DNA of 64,000 nt from contig NZ_VXKK01000045.1 in NCBI RefSeq assembly GCF_008693105.1, positions 18,896 to 82,895 on the forward strand, written 5' to 3'. This stretch comes from Corynebacterium flavescens. GTDB lineage: Bacteria > Actinomycetota > Actinomycetes > Mycobacteriales > Mycobacteriaceae. Position 1 is the first letter of the stretch. Each line of letters begins with the position of its first letter. The notes beneath the pieces were generated by a model. That model ran no database searches and was not told the DNA's origin. It worked only from the letters and a program-made list of their open reading frames with translations. The translations under genes and the position numbers were made by a program. Of the stretch, positions 56,134 to 63,885 are shown piece after piece.

Positions 56134-57982
56134 GTCACCGTCCTTTCGAGGACGGTCTTTCATTGAGGCTAAGAAAAAGACCACGCCTAAAGTCACTCCT
56201 GCTAAGGTCACCGTCCTTTCGAGGACGGTCTTTCATTGAGGCCCTCCGCTCGCTGCGCCTCCTGAACGTCACGCTCAGCCGTCACCGTCCTTTCGAGGAC
56301 GGTCTTTCATTGAGGCCGACCCCGGCAGGAGTGGCGCCACCAACCACTACTTCGTCACCGTCCTTTCGAGGACGGTCTTTCATTGAGGCCCGGCTGGGTG
56401 AGGCTAAGGCCGACCGGAAGAATGGTCACCGTCCTTTCGAGGACGGTCTTTCATTGAGGCGACGGGGGGCGGTAATGCACCTCTATTTGCAAAAGGGTCA
56501 CCGTCCTTTCGAGGACGGTCTTTCATTGAGGCTCTTCTCTCAGTACTTCTTCATCTCCTACCCCCCACGTCACCGTCCTTTCGAGGACGGTCTTTCATTG
56601 AGGCTATATCGTACTATGCGTGTCTAGTCGAGGGGGCAAACAAGTCACCGTCCTTTCGAGGACGGTCTTTCATTGAGGCGAAGGCACCGCCGCCATCGTC
56701 ATTAGCGGCAAAAACGTCACCGTCCTTTCGAGGACGGTCTTTCATTGAGGCGTACACGCCGTCACCCGCAAAACACTCGTCGCCGCCGTGTCACCGTCCT
56801 TTCGAGGACGGTCTTTCATTGAGGCCTCTAGCGGAATTGGCAAAGAAAGAATGTACCTATCGTCACCGTCCTTTCGAGGACGGTCTTTCATTGAGGCACC
56901 TGCAAAGTCACCGACGCATCCGCATGCCCCATCGTCACCGTCCTTTCGAGGACGGTCTTTCATTGAGGCCTGCAACGCCCAGTCGCGGGCGAGGGTGGAA
57001 TTAAGGTCACCGTCCTTTCGAGGACGGTCTTTCATTGAGGCTAACGGCTCCAGCGCCGCGCCTAATGAGACGCGCGGTCACCGTCCTTTCGAGGACGGTC
57101 TTTCATTGAGGCATCAACGCCGCCGTCCAGTTCTTCGCCTACGAGGTCACCGTCCTTTCGAGGACGGTCTTTCATTGAGGCGACAGCGAAAGGCACCGCG
57201 TGGCGCGTCATCTATAAGTCACCGTCCTTTCGAGGACGGTCTTTCATTGAGGCCCACAACGGCACGGTCGGTGAGGTGGTCGGGGTCGTAAGTCACCGTC
57301 CTTTCGAGGACGGTCTTTCATTGAGGCCAGACCCAAGCAGCCTAAGCCCACACCACAAGAAAAGGTCACCGTCCTTTCGAGGACGGTCTTTCATTGAGGC
57401 GGCCGGTAGCTCCAGCCTTGCCACCATGGCAGCGTCACCGTCCTTTCGAGGACGGTCTTTCATTGAGGCCAACAGGCGCAAGATCTGGTGGACATCATCA
57501 TTGACGTCACCGTCCTTTCGAGGACGGTCTTTCATTGAGGCCCGCATCCTGGTACGCCAAGAGGGACAAGCGACCAGTCACCGTCCTTTCGAGGACGGTC
57601 TTTCATTGAGGCACCGCTAAGATGGTCAACCGTCCCGAGGGCCTAATCCAAGTCACCGTCCTTTCGAGGACGGTCTTTCATTGAGGCATTGGTGATATGG
57701 CGCACGCTAACCCGTTCTTTGCCGGTCACCGTCCTTTCGAGGACGGTCTTTCATTGAGGCCCGCCATATGTGTATCTCGATGCTGTCTCCTCGTGGGTCA
57801 CCGTCCTTTCGAGGACGGTCTTTCATTGAGGCGCCTGCACACATTCCTCGACTACCTGCGCAGGGTGTCCGGTCACCGTCCTTTCGAGGACGGTCTTTCA
57901 TTGAGGCTTGCGTGTGCTGCGCCCGGATGGCTCAATCTATTCTGAGGTCACCGTCCTTTCGAGGACGGTCTTTCATTGAGGC
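56134..57982 (+). CRISPR. CRISPR array, 26 intact 36-nt repeats
   Basis: Twenty-six identical repeats start at 56134 and the last intact one ends at 57982. Each begins GTCACCGTCC and ends CTTTCATTGAGGC. The stem ACCGTCC/GGACGGT with loop TTTCGA lies near the 5' end, so the mature crRNA would carry the 5' handle ATTGAGGC. The 25 spacers are 33-39 nt, mostly 35-38. Transcription is presumed rightward from the leader next to cas2, giving the hairpin upstream of the handle as in type I. No spacer repeats another by eye and none obviously matches another part of this window. Confidence 0.98.
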
Positions 57983-58017
57983 AAGCACGCACGAACCGCA
58001 GTAGACCCTAACCGCTG

Positions 58018-58126
58018 GTAACCGTCCTCTCGGGGACGGTCTTTCATTGAAGCCACGGCGAGCCTGCTCGTTGGGCGGCTGTATGCTCGGGTCGTCGTCC
58101 TTTCGCGGACGGCCTCTCGTCAATGT
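58018..58126 (+). CRISPR. Two decayed repeats at the distal end of the array
   Basis: 58018-58053 matches the repeat at most positions (GTAACCGTCCTCTCGGGGAC at its start, ending TTGAAGC). 58091-58126 is further decayed but keeps GTCCTTTCGCGGACGG. They are separated by normal-length spacers, 57983-58017 (35 nt) and 58054-58090 (37 nt). Decay at the leader-distal end is the normal history of an array and gives 27 spacers in all. Confidence 0.88.
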
Positions 58127-58130
58127 CTAG

Positions 58131-58367
58131 GTAAATGAAGTTCGTGAGAGGTTCTACCTCAAACTGGATGACTTAGATCAAGCAGTCCCCCAAGCAGCTA
58201 TTGATCGTGAGCCTAAGTTCTATGGAATCGGCATCTGCCGAACCGGATGGGTTAAGAACTTAAGCCGGGGATTGTACGAATTCCGAGTTCGACGCACTCT
58301 TGGGGTGATTCTTGGAAGGGAGATAGCCCTTGACAGAATATGTGTTAAAGCACATAATAAAAGCTAG
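58131..58367 (+). pseudogene. Remnant of a RelE/HigB-type toxin gene
   Basis: One frame stays open from 58131 to TAG 58365 without any start codon at its beginning. It reads EVRERFYLKLDDLDQAV, then WVKNLSRGLYEFRVRR, which resembles the helix and the central strand motif (K-x-L-x-x-GLYELR) of RelE/HigB toxins. The following part, GVILGREIALDRICVKAHNKS, is short and degraded against the family. The 5' end abuts the decayed last CRISPR repeat. The gene is placed where the toxin belongs, 20 bp before the antitoxin. Confidence 0.6.
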
Positions 58368-58387
58368 CAGTCCAGAGGGGAGACTCC

Positions 58388-58699
58388 ATGCCCACCAAGA
58401 GTTTTGATTCGATAGCCAGCAAGGCCCGCCAGAACTGGTCCCAGCAAGCGCACGATGTCTACGAGGCCAGCTCCGCAGCATTTTCCGCTGAGGTGGCGCA
58501 GCGAGCAGAACTTGGCAGCCAGCTCCTTATAGCGCGCAAAGCACGCGCTCTATCGCAAGAATCCCTCGCCGAGCTGGCCGGCATTCAGCAGGCAGAAATC
58601 AGTCGAATCGAGCGCGGGATTAGCAATCCAACTATGGACACTCTCTCGAGGATAGTGCGAGCTCTCGGCATGAAACTGACCATCGCAGCGGCTACTTAG
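58388..58699 (+). CDS. XRE-family antitoxin (HigA-like)
   Basis: A 103-aa protein: a helical head (SKARQNWSQQAHDVYEASSAAF), then a Cro/C1-type HTH, LGSQLLIARKARALSQESLAELAGIQQAEISRIERGISNP split over about residues 45-85. This is the usual form of antitoxins paired with upstream RelE/HigB toxins. GGGGAG precedes ATG 58388. With the toxin gene decayed, it may now act as a solitary regulator. Confidence 0.8.
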   Translation: MPTKSFDSIASKARQNWSQQAHDVYEASSAAFSAEVAQRAELGSQLLIARKARALSQESLAELAGIQQAEISRIERGISNPTMDTLSRIVRALGMKLTIAAAT

Positions 58700-58724
58700 C
58701 CTCCCCATCCAGCCAGCCATTCCA

Positions 58725-59224
58725 CTAAGGCTCCTGCGGCCGCGCATCGGCAGCAACTTCCGGCGTATAGACCTCGATCTTGTACTCGGTCACCTCGAGC
58801 GCAAGCAGGAGTTCGCGCAGCTGGCGCTGGATTCTGGCACGCTGCGCCATCATGATCTCGCGGCGCTCGGGGGAGCTCGATTCCCTTGCTCCACGAGCGC
58901 GACATAGCGCTTGAGCTCAGCCATCCCCATGCCGGAAAGCCGCATCCGGGTGAGGAATACCAGGCGGCGCAGATCGACATCACCGTAGCGGCGATAGCCG
59001 GCGGCATCCCGCGCGGGGGCGACCGGGCCCTCGTCCTCGTAGTAGCGCAGGGTATGCGCGCTGAGCCCGAACAATCCGGCGGCCTCGGAAATGCCTACAG
59101 GCAGGTTGGGGGAGGGCTCGGTAGGGGAGGCATCGATAAGCGCGTGCACAATATCGACGACTGGGGCCTGCGGGTCGGCGCCAGTCTTATCCAGCAATTC
59201 CTCGATGAGGGCACGGGTAGTCAT
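58725..59224 (-). pseudogene. MerR-family regulator with a frameshift
   Basis: The N-terminal HTH is intact: VGISEAAGLFGLSAHTLRYYEDEGPVAPARDAAGYRRYG, followed by the LKRYVALVEQG helix. The frame then shifts at a run of three G on the coding strand (58885-58883) and ends early at 58850. One added base restores ESSSPERREIMMAQRARIQRQLRELL... to the stop at 58725, the normal length for this family. The 3' end (58733-58773) is duplicated at 47177. The gene lies 9 bp downstream of the SDR gene. A sequencing error at the homopolymer is possible. Confidence 0.7.
58733..58773 (-). repeat. Right copy of the 41-bp direct repeat flanking the CRISPR-Cas island
   Basis: This copy is inside the merR-type reading frame (VYTPEVAADARP on the minus strand). 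With 47177-47217 it brackets the 11.5 kb that holds csb1 to the antitoxin gene, both copies in the same orientation. Confidence 0.8.
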
Positions 59225-59233
59225 GACACCAGT

Positions 59234-60166
59234 CTAAGTCGGTTCAGCGGGCGTCACCGAAGTCGCGCCCTGGCGAAACGCCCGCTGCGCCGCCTTCATA
59301 CCCGGGAAATCGGCGGCCACCGAATACTCCTTCATCTTCTCAAGCGCCGCCAGATTCTCCCCGTAGGTGCGGCTAAGGTTGGCCACCGCCTCAGCACCCA
59401 GCGGCTGGCGCAAAGGTACCTCCGGCAGGTCGAGCACGCGACGGATAACCTCTGCCGCACGCTCCGGATCGCCCTCCTGGGCCCCATCGGGGGCGGCCAT
59501 ATCCTGCCGGATCGCACCAACCACGCCGTCATATTCCACCTTCTTGCCCGCCCAATTCAGCACGCCCGCGCTGTTGAACTCGGTGCGAAAGCGGCTCGGT
59601 TCCACAATGAGCACCCGGATTCCAAAGGGCGCGACCTCACCGAACAACGCCTCCGACCAACCCTCCAGCGCAAACTTGCCCGCCGAATAGCTACCGGCCG
59701 CCGGAAAGGACGTCCGCCCGCCCTGGCTGCTCATCTGCACAATCGCGCCGCCACCAGCCGCCCGCATGTGGGGCAGTGCCGCCCGCACCAGCGCCGCCGG
59801 GCCGTAGAGATGCTGCTCCAGCATGTCCCGCAGCTGCCCGTCGGTGACTTCCTCCGCAGTGCCCACCTGCCCAGCACCAGCATTATTGACCAGGACATCA
59901 ATGCGCCCCAATGCTGCGATGGCCTGCTTGACAAAGCCCCCCGCACCCTCCGTATCCCGCACATCATGCACGATCCCGGTGAAACGATCACCATAAGCCT
60001 CCCGCATCTCCGCAAAGCCACGCGGGCGCCGCGCCGTAGCAACGACACTCTCACCACTGTCCAACGCCGCCAGTGCCAGCGTCTTCCCCAACCCGGAGGT
60101 CGCCCCCGTGATGAGCCAGGTTTTTTGATTCTTACTTGCAGTGCCAGCCGCACTGCCTGTTGCCAT
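59234..60166 (-). CDS. SDR-family oxidoreductase
   Basis: A 310-aa short-chain dehydrogenase. Cofactor motif TGATSGLG (about 19-26), NNAGAG, MSSQGG with the catalytic Ser and YSAGKFALEGWSEAL with Tyr and Lys. The C-terminal part is long, as in the classical SDRs of the YciK/retinol-dehydrogenase-like branch. Start chosen at ATG 60166 (MATGSAAGTASKN); ATG 60181 is possible. It appears to form a two-gene unit with the MerR-type regulator, which probably controlled it before the frameshift. Confidence 0.85.
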   Translation of the reverse strand: MATGSAAGTASKNQKTWLITGATSGLGKTLALAALDSGESVVATARRPRGFAEMREAYGDRFTGIVHDVRDTEGAGGFVKQAIAALGRIDVLVNNAGAGQVGTAEEVTDGQLRDMLEQHLYGPAALVRAALPHMRAAGGGAIVQMSSQGGRTSFPAAGSYSAGKFALEGWSEALFGEVAPFGIRVLIVEPSRFRTEFNSAGVLNWAGKKVEYDGVVGAIRQDMAAPDGAQEGDPERAAEVIRRVLDLPEVPLRQPLGAEAVANLSRTYGENLAALEKMKEYSVAADFPGMKAAQRAFRQGATSVTPAEPT

Positions 60167-60272
60167 GTTGTTTTCTCTCATGCCACACACGCTAAAGCTT
60201 CGAGCGCGCTCGAAGGCAAGCCCAATTCACAACCTCAAGCACAAACCAAGACATGCCCGCACCCGCTATCCT

Positions 60273-60770
60273 ATGAAAATGGCCTATGAACTCAGCGATT
60301 CCATCACCATCAACGCTTCCCCCGCAGCGGTGTTCAACCTCTTAAGTGACATCACCCGCACCGGCGAGTGGAGCGCCCAGTGCTACCGCGCGCACTGGAA
60401 CGATGCCGACGATACCCACGCCTCCTACGCCCCCTCCCACGGCATTGGCTCCACCTTCACCGGCTACAACCACACCCCGGAACGCGAGTGGTCCACCACT
60501 TCCGAAGTCATCACCTACAAACCCAATACCGAGTTCTCCTGGCAAGTCCTCTCCAGCGGCACCATCTGGGGCTACCGGATGGAACCAGCACCCAATACAA
60601 ACGACGCCACCCTCCTCACCGAATACACCGCCTTCACCCCAGCCGGTGAGGCCTACTTCCGCAGCAAATTCGGCCCCGACGCCACCGCCCAGGAAGCACA
60701 GCGCCAGCACGCCGCCACCGCCGGCATCACCCAGACGCTCACGCGCATCAAGGAAATCCTCGAGGGTTAA
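60273..60770 (+). CDS. SRPBCC-family (polyketide cyclase/START-like) protein
   Basis: A 165-aa protein, MKMAYELSDSITINASPAAVFNLLSDITRTGEWSA, the standard start of SRPBCC lipid- or ligand-binding domains, followed by the strands TFTGYNHTPEREWSTTSEVI and FSWQVLSSGTIWGYRME. A TATCCT hexamer lies 2-8 bases before ATG 60273, so the transcript would be leaderless and may start at ATG 60279. The ligand is unknown. It is divergent from the SDR gene. Confidence 0.8.
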   Translation: MKMAYELSDSITINASPAAVFNLLSDITRTGEWSAQCYRAHWNDADDTHASYAPSHGIGSTFTGYNHTPEREWSTTSEVITYKPNTEFSWQVLSSGTIWGYRMEPAPNTNDATLLTEYTAFTPAGEAYFRSKFGPDATAQEAQRQHAATAGITQTLTRIKEILEG

Positions 60771-60946
60771 GTTCCAAACGTGCTCTAATGCGTGATCCAA
60801 GAACCAAGTGAAAATCGTGCTCTTGAACCTGTAAGGGTTCCTTACCGGTTGCAGCCAAGCGTGCTCGATACTCGCCCGATACTGTTTCAAAGCTTGATCT
60901 CGCACGACAATCTAAACCCCCAGCCCGGCCTTGAGGAGAGTTAAAC

Positions 60947-61450
60947 ATGAAGAAACAATCTTTATATGCCCTAGTGGGAGGGCTATGCCTCACTCTTTCT
61001 GCGTGCGGGAACGCCGTTCACACTAAGGTTTCTGGACAGGTTGGGTTCTCGCTGAATGAGGCTGGTGGGATTCTTATAGAAGTAGAATCCTGCGGTGCTG
61101 AATTAGACCGCGTGGACTTAGCTGGCCCGAACGTAGATGGTGCAAATCGACGATATGCCAGCTTCGTGGCTGAGGAACCTACATCTGGCTACTTTGACGT
61201 CGATATTTCGAACCCGGGGTCTAACTGGCGAGAAGATTCACAGATCCAGATTCCCGAGACACCTGATGAACTATTGATTGCGAATGCTTCGTCTTTGCAT
61301 GAAGACATCCAGGCGTATCCAGTAGACGCGAAGCTATCGGAAATTCTTGCACTCAAGCCCAGAGAAATCCTTATCGGTTCTTTAGATGGCTCTTCAGAGC
61401 AAACCTCGAGAAAAATCGTAACGCAGGAAGAATTCGCTCGTTGTGATTAG
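60947..61450 (+). CDS. Putative lipoprotein
   Basis: A 167-aa protein with a lipoprotein signal peptide: MKKQSLYALVGGLCLTLSAC, lipobox LSAC with Cys20 as the lipidated residue. The mature part is acidic and beta-rich (GFSLNEAGGILIEVESCGAELDRVDL) with a second and third Cys that could pair. No domain is recognised. GAGGAG lies 8 bases before ATG 60947. The 176 bp upstream hold no gene I can support. Confidence 0.75.
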   Translation: MKKQSLYALVGGLCLTLSACGNAVHTKVSGQVGFSLNEAGGILIEVESCGAELDRVDLAGPNVDGANRRYASFVAEEPTSGYFDVDISNPGSNWREDSQIQIPETPDELLIANASSLHEDIQAYPVDAKLSEILALKPREILIGSLDGSSEQTSRKIVTQEEFARCD

Positions 61451-61552
61451 TGCTTCTTCCAGGTAAATATGGGGCTGAGAAGCAAAGCTTGGCGCTGTAA
61501 GGAACAGATGCATCACACTAACGGGCTAGACTGAGCTCTAGGCATCAATGCA

Positions 61553-61640
61553 ACAACCCCGAGCACAAGGCTCGGGGTTGTGGGATACGGTGCGCCGATC
61601 TACATCGACGCTCTAAAAGGCAAGGATAGCATCAGGCCCC
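61553..61640 (+). ncRNA. Structured RNA upstream of the abiF gene (abiF RNA motif candidate)
   Basis: ACAACCCCGAGC (61553-61564) and GCTCGGGGTTGT (61570-61581) form a perfect 12-bp hairpin with the loop ACAAG. A second small stem CGAT-CTAC-ATCG lies at 61596-61607. No T-run follows the large hairpin, so it is not a terminator for the lipoprotein gene. The region directly precedes an Abi_2/AbiF-type gene, where a conserved RNA motif named abiF has been described and, more recently, RNA antitoxins of AbiF toxins. Assignment rests on position and structure as I recall them. Confidence 0.65.
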
Positions 61641-62318
61641 ATGATATCCAAGGATAAACTGGACACTATGCTCGGAACTGCTCGTTTCGAGAAGTACTTC
61701 GCCGCCGCGAGCGGAAACACGGAAAACGCAATCGCCCTGTATCGATGGAATACTCAGTTGGCGGGCGCGTTCCACTCCCAATTGTCTTACTTCGAGGTAT
61801 TGACCCGCAATTCAATAAATGCCGCGCTGCAAACCTGGAATTACAAAGAGTGCGGTTATAGGGACTGGTCCTTGGAACACCAATCAGCAGATCTTCTCTA
61901 CAAAATGCTGAACCAGCCTATGAGACAGGCTCGAAAACGGGCAAAGAAAGAATCGAGTAACCGCGGGAAAGAACATGCGCGAAAGAATGCCCCCTTGAAT
62001 CACGATGACATCATCGCGCAACTGACTCTCGGTAACTGGTCCAACCTCTTCGGCGAAGCCCATCCCGATCATAAAGCCAACGCCAAGCTCTTGTGGAGGG
62101 ACTGCCTGCACACGGCCTTTCCTCATGTTGATAGTAATGACCGTTCGCGCGAAGACATCGGAAGAAAACTCGAACGTTTGCGACGTTTGCGCAACCGTGT
62201 CTCACACCAAGAGAACCTTCTAGGGACAAACGTAAGGAGCCGTTTAAACGACATACTCTGTTCTCGGCGCTATAGACCCGTGCTACCCCGGTTGGGCAAT
62301 GGTCGGCAGCCAAGTTAG
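61641..62318 (+). CDS. abiF: Abi-family (AbiF/AbiD-like) HEPN protein
   Basis: A 225-aa abortive-infection type protein. The N-terminal half has the Abi_2 pattern LAGAFHSQLSYFEVLTRNSINAAL, and the C-terminal half GNWSNLFG and the HEPN ribonuclease motif R184-N-R-V-S-H189 (R-x4-H). HEPN proteins of this family are thought to be RNases that act as toxins in phage defence. It is preceded by a structured RNA and followed by a hairpin terminator. ATG 61641 has no strong ribosome site. Confidence 0.82.
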   Translation: MISKDKLDTMLGTARFEKYFAAASGNTENAIALYRWNTQLAGAFHSQLSYFEVLTRNSINAALQTWNYKECGYRDWSLEHQSADLLYKMLNQPMRQARKRAKKESSNRGKEHARKNAPLNHDDIIAQLTLGNWSNLFGEAHPDHKANAKLLWRDCLHTAFPHVDSNDRSREDIGRKLERLRRLRNRVSHQENLLGTNVRSRLNDILCSRRYRPVLPRLGNGRQPS

Positions 62319-62351
62319 GCGGATTGCACGAGAAGATCCTCGGAAAGTCTA

Positions 62352-62377
62352 AACGGAGGGGCTACGAATCCTCCGTT
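62352..62377 (+). terminator. Hairpin terminator after abiF
   Basis: AACGGAGG (62352-62359) and CCTCCGTT (62370-62377) form a perfect 8-bp stem with a 10-nt loop, 33 bp after the abiF stop. Only a short TGATTAA follows. From here to 62725 (about 350 bp) I see no gene I can support on either strand. Confidence 0.6.
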
Positions 62378-62725
62378 GATTAACCAACTCGGGCCCCATC
62401 TCTTCGGTGCACAACACCAAGAGCACTACAAACGTTCTCACCACCTTCGCCCCAGCCACCTGATTGGCCAGGATCTGCACAGATTGTCGCGCCACCCGGA
62501 TCCACATATGAAGTGGTCGGAGTCCGGCTCCGTCGGGCTAATCCGCGATCGTCGCTTAGCTGTTCCCAGAATGCCTGTTACATCCAACGCGATCAGGCAA
62601 GCGACGTCGGCCTGATGCGCCAGGGGGCGCTATGTCCTGCCACCTCGACTTCCGACGCTACGTCCTTCCAGGATCCGAAACAGCCATACGGATGGCTGAA
62701 TTCTTCCTTCACCTTCTCCGCCGCA

Positions 62726-63307
62726 TCACCACTCAGGCAGCATCGCACGCCAAGCATGTCCTGGAGGTAAACCGACGCGCGCCTCCTGCGCGAAGTCTCG
62801 GTAGTACTCTGGCAGCAGCACTGGTGCTTTCGACTCATCGACCAACAACAGATCCCACCGATCCTCGTAGCGCTCGAACGTGGACAGATGCACGCGCGAC
62901 CGCTCAACCGGCGCGTTCCGTTTGCCCGGCTCTATCCCGGGCGCGGTGAGCCAGTTCATGTGTTCGATCCATGCTGCCGCAGCCACATGCGAGCGCGGCA
63001 CCACAAAGTTCCGCGGTGGAACGGTGAGGTCGTGCGGCACAGCCACCATGACGTAGTATTCGCGTTCGTGTCGGCTCGGCTCCTGCGACTTCGATCCAAG
63101 CGGCCAGCTAATTGACCGCCACTCCGACCCACGCGCTGTCTTTACTTGAATCTCAACCATCCGGCGATCATCCGAGCTTGTAAGCACGGCGAGGATATCC
63201 GTCCGTTCCAGGCCATCACGAGTCAGTGCCGGCGCCCAGCCATGTCGGGCCAGTTCAGCCGCAACATGATGTTCCCCGATGGTCTTGGTCTGCTTGGTAT
63301 CCGCCAC
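62726..63307 (-). CDS. PD-(D/E)XK-like protein of unknown function
   Basis: A 193-aa protein from GTG 63307 (MADTKQTKTIGEHHVAAELARHGW). The pattern GEHHVAAELARHGW...DGLERTDILAVL...RRMVEIQVKTA puts D37, E52/Q54 and K56 in the arrangement of PD-(D/E)XK nucleases, as in DUF4365-type and Holliday-junction-resolvase-like proteins. The rest, rich in Trp and His, is not recognised. Upstream the frame stays open to 63427 but the sequence there looks non-coding, so the start is uncertain. Its neighbours abiF and an AlbA_2 fragment suggest a defence context. Confidence 0.6.
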   Translation of the reverse strand: MADTKQTKTIGEHHVAAELARHGWAPALTRDGLERTDILAVLTSSDDRRMVEIQVKTARGSEWRSISWPLGSKSQEPSRHEREYYVMVAVPHDLTVPPRNFVVPRSHVAAAAWIEHMNWLTAPGIEPGKRNAPVERSRVHLSTFERYEDRWDLLLVDESKAPVLLPEYYRDFAQEARVGLPPGHAWRAMLPEW

Positions 63308-63512
63308 GACTTCGACGATACCAAGCGCTGCAGACAGTAGAAACAGGTTTAACCTCACACAGTTCCACGCACTCCACCACACTGAGACGACGTAAGCGCT
63401 GGAGAGAATTCCGAAATCAGTGGGCAAGGAAATTACTCAAAACAACTCGGGAAATACCTCTACCTGTATAAATGCTATGACATTAGGGATAGTTATCAAA
63501 AAGTTATTTTTG

Positions 63513-63529
63513 AGTTGTTTGAAACAACT
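63513..63529. repeat. Perfect palindrome AGTTGTTT-G-AAACAACT
   Basis: A 17-bp perfect inverted repeat in an AT-rich stretch, 83 bp upstream of the AlbA_2-type fragment. AAACAACTC also occurs at about 63439, giving a third half-site. An extended -10-like TGTATAAAT lies at about 63465-63473. A regulator-binding site is likely. The remainder of 63308-63595 holds no gene I can support. Confidence 0.55.
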
Positions 63530-63595
63530 ATTGGACAACTTGGTCAGGGTCCATTCCTACGTAGCACTTGCGTGCGTCGGCCTCGAGACTGGGCC

Positions 63596-63885
63596 ATGAC
63601 CGATCCGGGCGTTGTGGACCAGTCTGCGCTGATGCTCAAGGTGCAATCACCCGGAAGTCTTCCTACGGGCGTTGCCAGTGACAAATTGCTATCCACCCAA
63701 TCCATGCCCCGGAACCCTTGTCTAATGAATGCCATGCGGGTACTGGGCTTAGTCGAGCAGTCATCACAGGGATTTGACCGAATGTGGCTGTCGATGCTCA
63801 TCTCAGGGAGAGAAGCCCCAGAAGTGGAGGAGGGAAGTGAGTCAGTTTCCGTCACATTTCTTGCGGGAACACCGGTTGCGTCCAA
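63596..63885 (+). pseudogene. C-terminal fragment of an AlbA_2/HATPase_c_4-type ATP-binding regulator
   Basis: The frame from ATG 63596 reads LMLKVQSPGSLPTGVASDKL, then MPRNPCLMNAMRVLGLVEQSSQGFDRMW, which is the C-terminal signature of AlbA_2-type proteins (SPGGLP...RNP.L...GL.E..G.G..RM). The N-terminal DNA-binding and most of the ATP-binding parts are missing. The frame runs on into what looks like an insertion sequence at about 63886, so the gene is broken at both ends. Confidence 0.65.

Noticed and set aside
56163..58123. Long open reading frames on both strands with repeated SPSFRGRSFIEA or MKDRPRKDGD units
   Set aside because: They are translations of the 36-nt CRISPR repeat, whose length is a multiple of three, and do not represent proteins.
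60771..60946. Minus-strand frame before the lipoprotein gene that suggested a transposase remnant
   Set aside because: No transposase motif could be identified and the frame is interrupted by the SRPBCC gene.
63477..63599. A 40-codon hydrophobic ORF overlapping the AlbA_2-type fragment start by ATGA
   Set aside because: No ribosome site, and the same DNA is an AT-rich promoter and palindrome region; the overlap can be chance.
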